Assembly: GCA_002419365.1 (NCBI GenBank)
Contig: DIGA01000060.1
Coordinates: 6,931 to 70,930 of the forward strand
DNA length: 64,000 nucleotides
Source: Mageeibacillus sp. UBA5734
Lineage (GTDB): Bacteria > Bacillota > Clostridia > Saccharofermentanales > UBA5734
Direction of reading: 5' to 3'
Made by a program: the position numbers and the translations under genes. The notes under the pieces are model-generated. The model was not told the DNA's origin and made no database searches. It was given only the letters and a program-made list of their open reading frames with translations. Positions 23,739 to 32,438 of the stretch are shown here, piece after piece (positions within the stretch are counted from its first letter, which is position 1; each line of letters begins with the position of its first letter).

Positions 23739-24845
23739 TCAGAGATAATCAAGCACAAAATTGACAACACGTGCCCGGGTGATGATCCCCTTGAGCCTGC
23801 CACTGTCACTGACGACCGGGACGAAGCGCACATTCTGTTCCACCATCAGCTGCACGGCGATTTTGACACTGTCCGTTTCACCGACTGTAGGCCAGTCGAC
23901 CATGATCTCCTGGAGGGTCTTTTTCTGTTTCAAGTTAGACTGAAGGGTGTTAACGTCGACCACACCCAGGAACTGGCGCTGATTGTCGATGATCAGCAAG
24001 CTGTCGACCCGCGCTTCACGCATGGCTTCGAGACCCAGGTGCAACCCCTTGCCAGCTTCCAGGCAAGCCGGGTTTTTCAACATGACTTCACGAGCCTGGA
24101 CTTGGTCCGGTTTTCGAATCAATCGCTCCTCCCCAATGAAGGCACGGACAAAATCAGTGGCCGGTTGGCGCAGCAGGTCTTCTGGCGTGGCGGCCTGGAC
24201 AATCTGTCCGTCCTTCATGATGACAATCCGGTCGGCAATTTTCAGGGCTTCATCCATGTCGTGCGTCACAAAAAGGATCGTCTTGTTGACCTTCTGCTGC
24301 AAATTTTTCAACTCATCCTGCAGCTGGACCCGGGTAATCGGATCCAGTGCTCCGAAAGGTTCATCCATCAGCATGACCTCAGGATCGGCAGCGAGTGCCC
24401 TCAGCACACCGATGCGCTGCTGCTGGCCGCCAGACAGTTCGCTTGGATAGCGGTTGCGGAAAACAGCCGGATCCATGTCCACCATGCGCAGCAGACGGTC
24501 AACAGTGTCCTTGATCTGATCATCCGGCCATTTTTTCAACAGCGGAACCGTTGCTATGTTACGGGCAACCGTCTGGTGCGGAAATAGCGAGATATCCTGG
24601 ATGACATAGCCGATCTGGCGGCGCAGTTCCACCGGATCCAGCTCGTCCGTATCCACCTCATTGATGTAAATTTTACCGGCTGTGGGCTGGATCAGGCGAT
24701 TAACCATCTTCAACGTGGTCGTTTTGCCACAGCCGCTGGGACCAATCAAGACAACCAGCTCACCCTTGGCCACCGTCAGGGAAAAGCCATCAACCGCTTG
24801 TGTGTTGTTTGGATAGGTTTTACTGACCTCGACAAACGATACCAT
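23739..24845 (-). CDS. opuCA: osmoprotectant ABC transporter ATPase with CBS domains
   Basis: The ATG at 24845 has GAGGAG 7 nt upstream; an in-frame ATG at 24869 lacks this. The 368-residue protein has Walker A GPSGCGKTTT, Q-loop VIQDISL, signature LSGGQQQR, Walker B VMLMDEP and, after about residue 250, two CBS domains (SLLIIDNQRQFLGVV, NVRFVPVVSDSGRLKGIIT). In OpuA-type importers CBS domains sense ionic strength or nucleotides and gate transport. It is the first gene of the operon and drives uptake of compatible solutes with OpuCB and OpuCC. Confidence 0.94.
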   Translation of the reverse strand: MVSFVEVSKTYPNNTQAVDGFSLTVAKGELVVLIGPSGCGKTTTLKMVNRLIQPTAGKIYINEVDTDELDPVELRRQIGYVIQDISLFPHQTVARNIATVPLLKKWPDDQIKDTVDRLLRMVDMDPAVFRNRYPSELSGGQQQRIGVLRALAADPEVMLMDEPFGALDPITRVQLQDELKNLQQKVNKTILFVTHDMDEALKIADRIVIMKDGQIVQAATPEDLLRQPATDFVRAFIGEERLIRKPDQVQAREVMLKNPACLEAGKGLHLGLEAMREARVDSLLIIDNQRQFLGVVDVNTLQSNLKQKKTLQEIMVDWPTVGETDSVKIAVQLMVEQNVRFVPVVSDSGRLKGIITRARVVNFVLDYL

Positions 24846-24990
24846 GTCAGACTCCTCTGCCATCGTCATTTGAGTGCAATGGTGCCGCCATTTTCGGGCA
24901 GCACGTTCAATCGAGAGGTCACATCACACTATCATTATTGAAAGATTTAGCACTAATCTATGTATCGCAGGGTACAAACGGGGTACAAAC

Positions 24991-25021
24991 GCCGAATTTG
25001 GGACGGCGTCCCAAATTCGGC
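24991..25021. repeat. perfect 14-bp GGGACGGCGTCCC palindrome
   Basis: Arms 24991-25004 and 25008-25021 pair without mismatch around GGC. It lies directly upstream of the nfeD promoter, just after an imperfect direct repeat of GGGTACAAAC (24970-24990), in the 229-nt gap divergent to opuCA. Confidence 0.8.
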
Positions 25022-25024
25022 AGG

Positions 25025-25033
25025 TGGTATAAT
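25025..25033 (+). promoter_or_regulatory. extended -10 promoter of nfeD-slipin
   Basis: TGGTATAAT at 25025-25033, 42 nt upstream of the nfeD ATG and 4 nt after the palindrome, without a clear -35 box. The same box follows the same palindrome type upstream of dinB. Confidence 0.6.
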
Positions 25034-25074
25034 GAAACCAGTTGGCAGGCCTTATGCTCCGAGAGGTGTGTGCT

Positions 25075-26421
25075 ATGTCAATTCAAAACACTCATTCCAT
25101 GTTTGCTTTTGTGGCGGCCCTTCTGCTGTGCCTTAGTCTGGTTTTCGCCGTTTTTTTGCCTGTCAGGGCAGCTGAGTCCAATCCTGAAATCATGACGATC
25201 CAAGTGGAGGGAACCATTACATCTGGTACCACGGCTTCAATTCGCCGTGGTTTAAATCAAGCACGCGAGCAAGGCTATGCAGCGGTTGTGCTCTTGATCA
25301 ATACACCCGGCGGTCTGGTCACAGCGACGCTGGATAGTGTTGCAGATCTGTTGAATGCAAAAGTACCGGTCATCACATATGTATCCCCCATGGGTGCGAT
25401 TGCCGCTTCGGCGGGTTCATTCATCTTGCTTGCCGGGCATGTGGCAGCAATGTCACCCGGCACGACATGTGGGGCAGCCATGCCGGTCCAGATCAATCCA
25501 GAGGCCGGTACAACCCAGGCTGCAGAAGATAAGACCATCCAGTTCCTGGCTGGCCATATGCGCAGCATAGCAGAAACACGCGGCCACTCCCCTGAAATTG
25601 CGGAAAAATTCGTCACGGAAAGCTTGACTCTGGATGCGTCAGAAGCCCTTGAGCAGGGCGTGATCGACCGGATCGAACCTGATTTGGCCACCCTTCTCAA
25701 CCATATCCACGGAACTGAAGTCACCGTTCTGGGACAGTCCGTGTATTTGAACACCTTCAATGCCACCATCCAGCCGCTGGAAATGAAGTTCGTCGAAAAA
25801 ATGACCAGTCTGCTCAGTGATCCGCAGATGGCCTATATCCTGATGCTTCTGGGCATCTATGGCCTGATCATTGGTTTTGGTGCCCCGGAAACCTATGTAC
25901 CGGAAGTGCTTGGGGTGATCAGCCTGGCATTGGGTCTGTATGGTCTGGGGCTTTTTGAGACGAATCTCTTTGCCGGTATCCTGCTGATCCTGGGCATTGG
26001 CCTCCTGGTGGCGGAAGTCCTGACACCCACTTATGGGATCCTGACTTTTGGGGGACTGGTCTGCCTGGTCCTGGGAACCTTGTTCTTGCCGGCCGAACCC
26101 TTGATGCCGCAAAATTGGCTGATCCGCTTCCGTTTCCTGGCAACCGGGGTCAGTGCAGCCGGGGGAATCTTCATGGTTATTGCGATGAGGGCAATCTTGC
26201 GGATCAGGCGACGCAAAGCCAGCCAGGGGGCCAGTGAATTTGACGGCCGGATGGCTCGAGTCGTCGAAACGCTCAACCCGGAAGGTCAAGTGATGATTGC
26301 CGGTGAAATCTGGCGTGCCGTCAGCCTGGACGGCTGTGCCATCGAGACAGGCCAGATCGTCCAGGTTATTGATCGCCAAGGTCTTGTTGTCCGAGTCCAG
26401 GCGGTTCATAAGGAGGAATAA
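25075..26421 (+). CDS. NfeD family protein with ClpP-class serine protease domain
   Basis: The ATG at 25075 follows GAGAGGTG. The 448-residue product has a signal peptide (about 1-32), a SDH/ClpP-type protease domain with INTPGG, YVSPMGAIAASAGSFILLAGH (nucleophile Ser in SAGS) and a conserved Lys region after EAGTTQAAEDK, then four membrane helices and a C-terminal NfeD OB-fold domain (GRMARVVETLNPEGQVMIAGE). This is the long NfeD form, which cleaves the C-terminus of its slipin partner at the membrane. The partner gene follows 3 nt later, so the pair is co-translated. Confidence 0.94.
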   Translation: MSIQNTHSMFAFVAALLLCLSLVFAVFLPVRAAESNPEIMTIQVEGTITSGTTASIRRGLNQAREQGYAAVVLLINTPGGLVTATLDSVADLLNAKVPVITYVSPMGAIAASAGSFILLAGHVAAMSPGTTCGAAMPVQINPEAGTTQAAEDKTIQFLAGHMRSIAETRGHSPEIAEKFVTESLTLDASEALEQGVIDRIEPDLATLLNHIHGTEVTVLGQSVYLNTFNATIQPLEMKFVEKMTSLLSDPQMAYILMLLGIYGLIIGFGAPETYVPEVLGVISLALGLYGLGLFETNLFAGILLILGIGLLVAEVLTPTYGILTFGGLVCLVLGTLFLPAEPLMPQNWLIRFRFLATGVSAAGGIFMVIAMRAILRIRRRKASQGASEFDGRMARVVETLNPEGQVMIAGEIWRAVSLDGCAIETGQIVQVIDRQGLVVRVQAVHKEE

Positions 26422-26424
26422 GCC

Positions 26425-27234
26425 ATGCTGTTTTTTTTGAATGAGTGGTTTCTGGCGACTGCCGGTGTCGTGCTTGTCACGATCATGGTCCTATCCCGGG
26501 CGATCCGGATCATCATGGAATACGAACGTGGTGTCCTGTTCCGTCTAGGCCGTTGTGTGGGAGTCCGTGGCCCCGGACTGATCCTGATCATCCCGATTGT
26601 AGACCGCATTGTCAAAGTGTCGCTCCGGACGATTGTGTTTGATGTGCCACCCCAGGAAGTCATCACGAAAGACAATGTCACGTGCACGGTCAATGCCGTG
26701 CTGTATTATCGCGCTGTGGAGCCGGAAAAGGTCGTGGTCAATGTTGAACGCTTTCATGAGGCAACGAGCCAGTACGCCCAGACGACCTTGCGCAGTGTCG
26801 CCGGCCAGGCAGAGCTCGATGAGTTGTTATCTGAGCGTGAAAAGCTGAACAGAATCATCCAGAAAATTGTCGATGAAGCGACCGATCCCTGGGGTATCAA
26901 GGTCACGGCTGTTGAAATCAAGGATGTCATCCTGCCTACTGACATGCAGCGTGCCATCGCCCGGCAGGCTCAGGCTGAACGGGACCGGCGCGCGATCGTT
27001 ATCCAGGCTGAAGGTGAAAAACAGGCCGCAGAAAAACTGGCCGAGGCGACTGCCATCCTGACCGCTCAAGAAGGGGCGATGACCTTGCGCATGCTGCGGA
27101 CTTTGTCGGAAATAGCCGATTCCAAATCGACGACAATCCTCTTCCCTTTGCCAGTGGAACTGAGAAAACTGTTACCCGATCTGGAAAAAACGATCCATTC
27201 ATTAAACAAAGATCCCGGTCAGAAGGAAAGCTGA
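26425..27234 (+). CDS. SPFH family slipin (stomatin-like membrane scaffold)
   Basis: A 269-residue protein with one N-terminal membrane helix (about 8-27), then the SPFH domain: ERGVLFRLGRCVGVRGPGL, VFDVPPQEVITKDNV and LRSVAGQAELDELLSERE, and a coiled-coil stretch AIARQAQAERDRRAIVIQAEGE. This is the classic stomatin/slipin layout. Slipins oligomerise into membrane rings. AAGGAGG overlaps the end of the nfeD gene, so the two are coupled. The C-terminal tail is the expected cleavage site of the NfeD protease. Confidence 0.95.
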   Translation: MLFFLNEWFLATAGVVLVTIMVLSRAIRIIMEYERGVLFRLGRCVGVRGPGLILIIPIVDRIVKVSLRTIVFDVPPQEVITKDNVTCTVNAVLYYRAVEPEKVVVNVERFHEATSQYAQTTLRSVAGQAELDELLSEREKLNRIIQKIVDEATDPWGIKVTAVEIKDVILPTDMQRAIARQAQAERDRRAIVIQAEGEKQAAEKLAEATAILTAQEGAMTLRMLRTLSEIADSKSTTILFPLPVELRKLLPDLEKTIHSLNKDPGQKES

Positions 27235-27278
27235 GGTCAAAGGCTACGAGTCTAACAATAGATCTGCCGAAGCTGTTG

Positions 27279-27758
27279 TCAGGGTTGAGCCAGCAACTTT
27301 TCCTTTCCACCGAGAAAATCAACCAGCATCGCTGGATCGAGCCGGTAATGGGAACCGATTCCCTCATAGAAACCGTGAGCTTCGATCATGTGGAGGTTAA
27401 GATCGGACCAGGCCATGGTCTGGCCAGTGGCCAGGTTCCTTACGGTCGTGATCCGTTTCTCAGCTTTGAAATTGTCGCGGAAGGGACAGGGCAGGCGGCC
27501 CATGAATTCGTCATCGGTGGCTTCGTAAAGGCCATCGAGTTCGACCGGTTTGCCGAGGCCGGTTTTCGCCGCCTCAGTCAGGCGGCGCATGGCTGCGGCG
27601 ATGCTCTGATGCGTCACGCCCAGGCGCCGGACCGTTTGCTGGTCGGCCTGGATAATATCGGACAGGCTACGGTCATCCGTGCCGATAAAACCTTCGGCGG
27701 AGAGAGATCCGGGTTTCATCGCTTCCTGAATATCCTGGAGATTAGGACTTTGTTTCAT
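27279..27758 (-). CDS. conserved small hypothetical protein, last gene of nqr operon
   Basis: A 159-residue soluble protein preceded by GGAGG 9 nt before the ATG and 31 nt after nqrF. It starts with a short segment containing MKPGSLSAEGFIGTDDRS, has a helical part, and ends with GRLPCPFRDNF, TTVRNLATGQTMAWSDLNLH and HGFYEGIGSHYRL. I recall similar stand-alone proteins in Clostridia but know no function. One Cys and several His are present but no clear metal site. Position at the end of the nqr operon is the main functional clue. Confidence 0.75.
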   Translation of the reverse strand: MKQSPNLQDIQEAMKPGSLSAEGFIGTDDRSLSDIIQADQQTVRRLGVTHQSIAAAMRRLTEAAKTGLGKPVELDGLYEATDDEFMGRLPCPFRDNFKAEKRITTVRNLATGQTMAWSDLNLHMIEAHGFYEGIGSHYRLDPAMLVDFLGGKEKLLAQP

Positions 27759-27789
27759 CGCGCTGCACCTCCGTGCTCATCCATGCCAA

Positions 27790-28899
27790 TCAGGCGAATT
27801 TGTCGTAGTAGATACGGTCTTCGGTCACACCGTTCTTAGTCAGGACCTGAATACAGGCATTGATCATGCCCGGGCTACCACACAGGTAGGCTTCCTTGCC
27901 TTCGCCGCTGCCGATATGACGGCCCACCACATCAGTGATCAGGCCAACCTCCCCTTCCCAGTTATCTTCCGGCAGTGGTTTGGACAAGGCCGGGACGAAG
28001 TGGAAATTGGGGTGGCGCGCCTCGAGTCCGTAGAGTTCGTCCAGATTGAACAGATCCCGTTTTGTGACAGCACCAAAGAAGAAAGTCATGTCCAAGTCGA
28101 GCTCTTTTTCCAGGATATCAAGGACGAGCGAGCGGATCGGCGCCAGGCCGGAGCCACCAGCGATCATGATCAGGTTGCGGTTTTCACCATGCAGGTGGAA
28201 TTCGCCATAGGGACCGCTGATGGTGACCGGATCACCTTCCTTGAGCATGGTATGGACATAAGTCGAGCACAAGCCCTCCGGAACCTGGCGGATGATCAAC
28301 TCGATCGCCTGGTTGTCAGACGGTGCCGAGGAAATCGAATAGGCGCGGAAGACGCTTTCCTTGACTTTGGCGTAGGGCTTGGAATAGAAATTGACATATT
28401 GGCCGGCTTTGAACGTGATTGTTTCACCCGGTGGCAATTTGAGGCGCAGGCCCTTGATGTCGTGCGTACACTGGGTGATCGATTCGATCGTGGTGTTGAA
28501 CTCGCGGATATTGAACAACTCATCCGGCACTTCGATCTCGAGGTTGCCCTTGACCTTGACTTGGCAAGCCATGCGATAGCCCTGCTGGCGCTGCTGGGTA
28601 TTGAGATAAGGTTCCTCGGTCGGAAGCAACGGTCCGGCGCCGGATTTGACAATCACTTTGCACAGGCCGCAAGTTGCCTTGCCACCGCAGGCCGAGGGAA
28701 TGAAAATTTTCTGCGCTGCCAGCGAGCTTAACAGGGTCGAGCCCCCTTCAACTTTGAGGACCTTCTGGCCGTTGTTGATATTGATCTCGCATTCGCCGTA
28801 GTTGTTAAGAAAATGTTCTGCCAGAATGATGACCAGAGCCAGGACTCCGGATATCGCACTGACACTGAGGATGGTCGTCAAGATTGCCATGCCTGTCAC
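27790..28899 (-). CDS. nqrF: Na+-translocating NADH:quinone reductase subunit F-like
   Basis: A 369-residue protein with one N-terminal membrane helix (about 7-28), a 2Fe-2S ferredoxin domain with Cys71, Cys77, Cys80 and Cys112 (spacing C-x5-C-x2-C-x31-C, as in NqrF) and a ferredoxin-reductase-type FAD/NAD(H) domain with FRAYSISSAPSD, GGSGLAPIRSLVLDIL and YLCGSPGMI. NqrF takes a hydride from NADH at the cytoplasmic side and passes single electrons to the other subunits. It is the fifth structural gene of an nqrBCDEF cluster. Its presence, rather than RnfB and RnfC, marks the cluster as Nqr-like. Confidence 0.95.
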   Translation of the reverse strand: MTGMAILTTILSVSAISGVLALVIILAEHFLNNYGECEININNGQKVLKVEGGSTLLSSLAAQKIFIPSACGGKATCGLCKVIVKSGAGPLLPTEEPYLNTQQRQQGYRMACQVKVKGNLEIEVPDELFNIREFNTTIESITQCTHDIKGLRLKLPPGETITFKAGQYVNFYSKPYAKVKESVFRAYSISSAPSDNQAIELIIRQVPEGLCSTYVHTMLKEGDPVTISGPYGEFHLHGENRNLIMIAGGSGLAPIRSLVLDILEKELDLDMTFFFGAVTKRDLFNLDELYGLEARHPNFHFVPALSKPLPEDNWEGEVGLITDVVGRHIGSGEGKEAYLCGSPGMINACIQVLTKNGVTEDRIYYDKFA

Positions 28900-28963
28900 C
28901 TGCTTTCAGAGGCGGCCTTGCTATGAGGCCGTCGTTGGATGTGGCCAATGGGTTGCGCGGATT

Positions 28964-29560
28964 TCAGGAAATGGTGAATATGCCGGAAAATCCGATAAAA
29001 GCCAGGGCCATGATACCTGTGATGATAAAGGAAATCCCCGGGCCTTCCAGCCCGCGGGGCAGTTTGGTCTTGGCCATTTTCTCCCGGATCGCCGCCAGGG
29101 CAATGATCGCCAGCCACCAGCCTATACCGCTGCCAATCCCGAAGAAAATCGACTGGACGAAGCTGTACTGGCGGATCACCATGAACAATGTGATGCCGAG
29201 GATGGCGCAATTGACAGTGATCAGGGGCAGGAAAATGCCCAATTTGATGTGCAGGTCGGGCAGGAAGCGATCCATGACCATTTCAATGATCTGGACCAGG
29301 GCAGCAATGACCATGATGAAGATGATGTACTGCAGGTAGACCAGGTCAAGCGGCACGATCACGTAGCGGTAGACCAGGTAATTGATCGCTGTGGTGAAGA
29401 CCATGACCAGGGTCACGGCCTTGCCCAGGCCGGAAGCGGTTTTGAATTCGCTGGACACCGACAGGTAGGAGCACATGCCGAGGAAATTCGACAGGATCAT
29501 GTTGCTGGTCAAAATGGAGGCGAAAAAAATCACCAGGGGATTGATCTGCTGGATGGTCAT
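28964..29560 (-). CDS. nqrE: NqrE/RnfA-type membrane subunit
   Basis: A 198-residue polytopic protein with six helices. It contains FFASILTSNMILSNFLGMCSYL and LPLITVNCAILGITLF, each with a conserved cysteine; in Nqr and Rnf these cysteines hold an iron centre inside the membrane between NqrD and NqrE. The ATG overlaps the nqrD stop by 4 nt. Its C-terminal motif and position before nqrF identify it as NqrE. A small hairpin lies in the 64-nt gap to nqrF. Confidence 0.93.
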   Translation of the reverse strand: MTIQQINPLVIFFASILTSNMILSNFLGMCSYLSVSSEFKTASGLGKAVTLVMVFTTAINYLVYRYVIVPLDLVYLQYIIFIMVIAALVQIIEMVMDRFLPDLHIKLGIFLPLITVNCAILGITLFMVIRQYSFVQSIFFGIGSGIGWWLAIIALAAIREKMAKTKLPRGLEGPGISFIITGIMALAFIGFSGIFTIS

Positions 29561-30183
29561 GGTTTTTTCCCTCCTGGCTTGGTGCTGGCTTTGGCTGCCG
29601 CACGGTTGGACGTGAACCAGATCAGCGAGCCGATGATAAAAAACGCTGCCGGCGGCATAACCATGATTGTCCAGGTGTCAAAGCCAATGAAATTGACATT
29701 GAAGCCAAACAGGGTGCCGAAGCCGAGGAGTTCGCGGATAAATGAGATGATCAGGAGCACTCCGGTGTAGCCGATGCCAGCGAACAAACCATCAAGCATG
29801 GAGATCAGGGGTGGGTTTTTCTGGGCGTAGGCTTCGGCCCGTCCCATGATGATGCAGTTGGTGATGATCAGGCCGACATAAGGTCCGAGGGCCTTGCTGA
29901 TGTCGGGCAGGGTTGCTTTGATGAAGATATCGACAAGGATGACGTAAGCTGCGATGACCAGGGTCTGGACGATCATGCGGATGCGGTGGGGGATCCAGTT
30001 GCGCATCAGTGACAAGGTCAGGCTGGATAGTGCGGTCGTAAACGTCAGACCAAGACCCATGATCAGGGAGTTAAACATCAGGTTGGTGACGGCCAGGCTC
30101 GAGCAAATGCCAAGAATCTGGCGCAAAACCTGGTTTTCCTTCCAAGTGTTTCTCGCTATGACTTGCTTGAATGATTCATTCAC
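29557..30183 (-). CDS. nqrD: NqrD/RnfE-type membrane subunit
   Basis: A 208-residue polytopic protein with about six helices, QILGICSSLAVTNLMFNSLIMG near residue 25 (conserved Cys in the first helix) and GLIITNCIIMGRAEAYAQ near 105, which are the paired motifs of NqrD/RnfE. It forms, with NqrE, the intramembrane core around the shared iron cofactor. It overlaps both neighbours (8 nt with nqrC, 4 nt with nqrE). The C-terminus is Lys/Ala-rich. Confidence 0.93.
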   Translation of the reverse strand: MNESFKQVIARNTWKENQVLRQILGICSSLAVTNLMFNSLIMGLGLTFTTALSSLTLSLMRNWIPHRIRMIVQTLVIAAYVILVDIFIKATLPDISKALGPYVGLIITNCIIMGRAEAYAQKNPPLISMLDGLFAGIGYTGVLLIISFIRELLGFGTLFGFNVNFIGFDTWTIMVMPPAAFFIIGSLIWFTSNRAAAKASTKPGGKKP

Positions 30184-30808
30184 CGGACATCACCTCCAGC
30201 TGGCTGACAGTCTCGTCGAGCAGTTGATTGAGCATTTTCAAAACCGCATTGGAAGTGGAGGTCGCACCGGTAACAGCATCGATCTCCTGGCCACCGCTGG
30301 CGCCAAACGCCAGTTCCTGGCCGGGCTGGATCGGCAAGCCCCGGAACTGGTCGCGGAAAACAGGTTCCTCGATCCGGCCGCCCAGGCCAGGGGTTTCATT
30401 TTGCTGTGTGAAAACCAGGCCGAGGATTTTCGTGTGGTCTGGGCTGATGCCCAGGTAGCCTTCGATGATTCCCCACAATCCTGGCCCGGCAAAGGGGACA
30501 GCGTACCCCAGGACCTTGCCGCCGGAGTCGACTTGGGCATAGAGCGTCAGCTCACCGGCCTCGACGGTGCGGATCGACTGGTCGAAGCGGCTGAAGACTT
30601 CCGCTGCCGATCCGGTCGTGTCGAGGGCAAAAACATCCAGGATCGCCCGCCGCTCGGCGAGCAGGGCATTTTCCTCGATCATGGGCAAGGCGGCTGCGTT
30701 GGCGGCCGCCAGGATGGCGGTAAAGACGATGCTGACTACCAGAATGAACGCAACGGTGTAAGCATAGTTTTTTAATTTGCTCTTGCTTTTCTTTTCATCC
30801 GTGCTCAT
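30176..30808 (-). CDS. nqrC: NqrC/RnfG-type covalent FMN-binding subunit
   Basis: A 210-residue protein with one N-terminal membrane helix (about 15-38) and an outside-facing FMN-binding domain. The sequence DAVTGATSTSNAV near residue 178 holds the threonine (Thr183 of TGAT) to which FMN is attached by ApbE through a phosphoester bond. LGLVFTQQNETPGLGGRIEEP matches the family. It hands electrons from NqrF side cofactors towards NqrB. It overlaps nqrB by 4 nt. No apbE gene is in the window. Confidence 0.93.
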   Translation of the reverse strand: MSTDEKKSKSKLKNYAYTVAFILVVSIVFTAILAAANAAALPMIEENALLAERRAILDVFALDTTGSAAEVFSRFDQSIRTVEAGELTLYAQVDSGGKVLGYAVPFAGPGLWGIIEGYLGISPDHTKILGLVFTQQNETPGLGGRIEEPVFRDQFRGLPIQPGQELAFGASGGQEIDAVTGATSTSNAVLKMLNQLLDETVSQLEVMSGE

Positions 30809-31761
30809 GCGGTCACCTTCTTTTTGCTGCTCAAGAGCTTGACCTGGCGGTCAATCAGCGGGGCAAACGAATTGGCGATCAGGATGGCGAACATAATGCC
30901 TTCGGTAAAAAGCGAGAAGGACCGGATGACCAGGGTCGCCAGCCCAATCAGGATGCCGTAGAGCCATTTGGCTGTTTCATGGGATGGGGCTGACACCGGA
31001 TCGGTTGTCATGAAAACTGTGCCATAGAGGAAACCACCAGACAGCAGCATGAAAACGGGATCTGCTTCAACGATGCCAGTTGCATAGAGGATCGTGCCAC
31101 CGATCAGAAAACTGGCTGCTGTCCCTAGCATGATTTTCCAGGAGGCAGTCTTGGTCACCAGCAGATAGATCGCAGCCAGAAGAATCAGCAGGGCGCTGGT
31201 CTCGCCGAGCGAGCCAGGGATGAAGCCTGTGAACAGGTCCATTGTCTGGGCCCGGATCCCCTGGTTGTTGAGGTCCAGGATCGGGGTGGCCATGGTCATG
31301 ACATCGATCCCGCCGGAATACTGGATCAGACCGCCTGGAAAACCTGTGAAGGGCTTCGACCAGTTGACGGTCATGTAGGCTGGGAAGGCGATGTAGATCA
31401 TGCAGCGTCCGACCAACGCAGGATTGAAGATGTTTTTGCCAAATCCGCCGAAAGCTGCCTTGCCAAAAATGATGCCGAAGGCGATGCCGACCATCGCGAC
31501 CCAGTAGGGCGTCGCTGGCGGCAAGCTCAGGGTGAAGAGCAGGCAGGAAACGAGCACGGCCTCCGACACCTTGGTCTTGTCACCGGTAACGAGCCGCATG
31601 AAAGCGTATTCGCAGGCTATCCCCGTGGCCAAAACCACCGCCAGCAAAAACAAGGTTCTAAAACCAAACAAGTAGATGGAAAATAAGAGAAGTGGCAGCA
31701 AGCTGATCCAGACACGTGTCATGAGCTTCTGCTTCTGGAAATAGGGCGAGAGTTTGACCAT
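30805..31761 (-). CDS. nqrB: NqrB/RnfD-type membrane subunit, first gene of an nqr operon without nqrA
   Basis: A 318-residue protein with about ten helices. GSLGETSALLIL around residues 183-194 includes Thr188, the predicted covalent FMN threonine; GFGKNIFNPALVGR near 106 is another family signature. NqrB carries FMN and riboflavin and is the main ion-moving subunit. GGAGG precedes the ATG. In known six-subunit Nqr the operon starts with nqrA, but here the gene upstream is an unrelated divergent membrane protein, and nothing NqrA-like is in the window. The protein is shorter than NqrB of Vibrio (about 410), close to RnfD size. Confidence 0.92.
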   Translation of the reverse strand: MVKLSPYFQKQKLMTRVWISLLPLLLFSIYLFGFRTLFLLAVVLATGIACEYAFMRLVTGDKTKVSEAVLVSCLLFTLSLPPATPYWVAMVGIAFGIIFGKAAFGGFGKNIFNPALVGRCMIYIAFPAYMTVNWSKPFTGFPGGLIQYSGGIDVMTMATPILDLNNQGIRAQTMDLFTGFIPGSLGETSALLILLAAIYLLVTKTASWKIMLGTAASFLIGGTILYATGIVEADPVFMLLSGGFLYGTVFMTTDPVSAPSHETAKWLYGILIGLATLVIRSFSLFTEGIMFAILIANSFAPLIDRQVKLLSSKKKVTA

Positions 31762-31922
31762 AAAACCTCCGAGTCAAGATTGTCCGTCAAGTACAAAACC
31801 AGGAACAAGGCCAGGAGTCATCAAACAAGCCATTATTCAAAAAAACGAAGCACCCTCACTCAACCAGCCAGACCTGCTTCCTTGGAATTATTCTAAATAA
31901 CTTCCAGCCGCTTGAAAAGACT

Positions 31923-31951
31923 TTGTGACAAAATCACAATCCGGGTATAAT
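31923..31951 (+). promoter_or_regulatory. promoter with Rex-like palindrome upstream of the small membrane gene, facing the nqr operon
   Basis: TTGTGA (31923-31928) and a perfect TATAAT (31946-31951) are 17 nt apart. The -35 box is half of an inverted repeat, TTGTGA-N5-TCACAA (31923-31939). It resembles a Rex site (TTGTGAA-N4-TTCACAA) or a CRP-type site with one base missing in the centre. The other 160 nt of the gap to nqrB show only a weak possible promoter. Confidence 0.5.
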
Positions 31952-31990
31952 CAACCAAAATATGAAAAGTGACACCATTGGGAGGCGACT

Positions 31991-32383
31991 ATGAGAGTAT
32001 TCAGGTTAATTTTATTTTCGATGCATGTACTGGTCGGAATCGGGGCGCTGGTCGGAGGATTTGCTGCCATATTGAATCCCTATGAACCGTTAGGCATGAC
32101 GACCGATGCCTTGAAGGACTCTCCGTTTGATACGTACTTGATCCCTGGGCTGATCTTGCTGGTGTTGTTAGGCATTGGCAATCTTCTCAGTGCAGGCATG
32201 TTTGTCCTGAAATGGCGCTTGCAAGGTTTTCTCAGTGGTTTTTTCAGCGCAACGCTCGTGTTCTGGATTGTTATCCAGTGCCTCCTGCTCAGGTCGATCG
32301 CTTTTCAGCACATCCTTTTTTTTGGCGTGGGCACCCTCATGGGCCTGCTCTCCCTGACTTTGATTTTCGACCAGCGTAACTGA
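31991..32383 (+). CDS. small four-helix integral membrane protein
   Basis: A 130-residue hydrophobic protein with four predicted helices (about 5-28, 52-75, 80-103, 108-126). GGGAGG lies 7 nt before the ATG, and a good promoter is 40 nt upstream. I do not recognise a family. The loop after helix 1 holds NPYEPLGM, which recurs in small uncharacterised membrane proteins of Bacillota. It may be co-transcribed with the ABC ATPase gene that starts 56 nt later, although a possible -10 box (TATACT, 32411-32416) lies between them. Confidence 0.7.
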   Translation: MRVFRLILFSMHVLVGIGALVGGFAAILNPYEPLGMTTDALKDSPFDTYLIPGLILLVLLGIGNLLSAGMFVLKWRLQGFLSGFFSATLVFWIVIQCLLLRSIAFQHILFFGVGTLMGLLSLTLIFDQRN

Positions 32384-32438
32384 AAGGCACCCCTGCCGTC
32401 CCCTGCGGTGTATACTGAAATAGATAGGGGATGATTGC

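Noticed and set aside
23601..24587. 328-codon plus-strand frame opposite the opu genes
   Set aside because: It is antisense to opuCA, which has all ATPase and CBS motifs.
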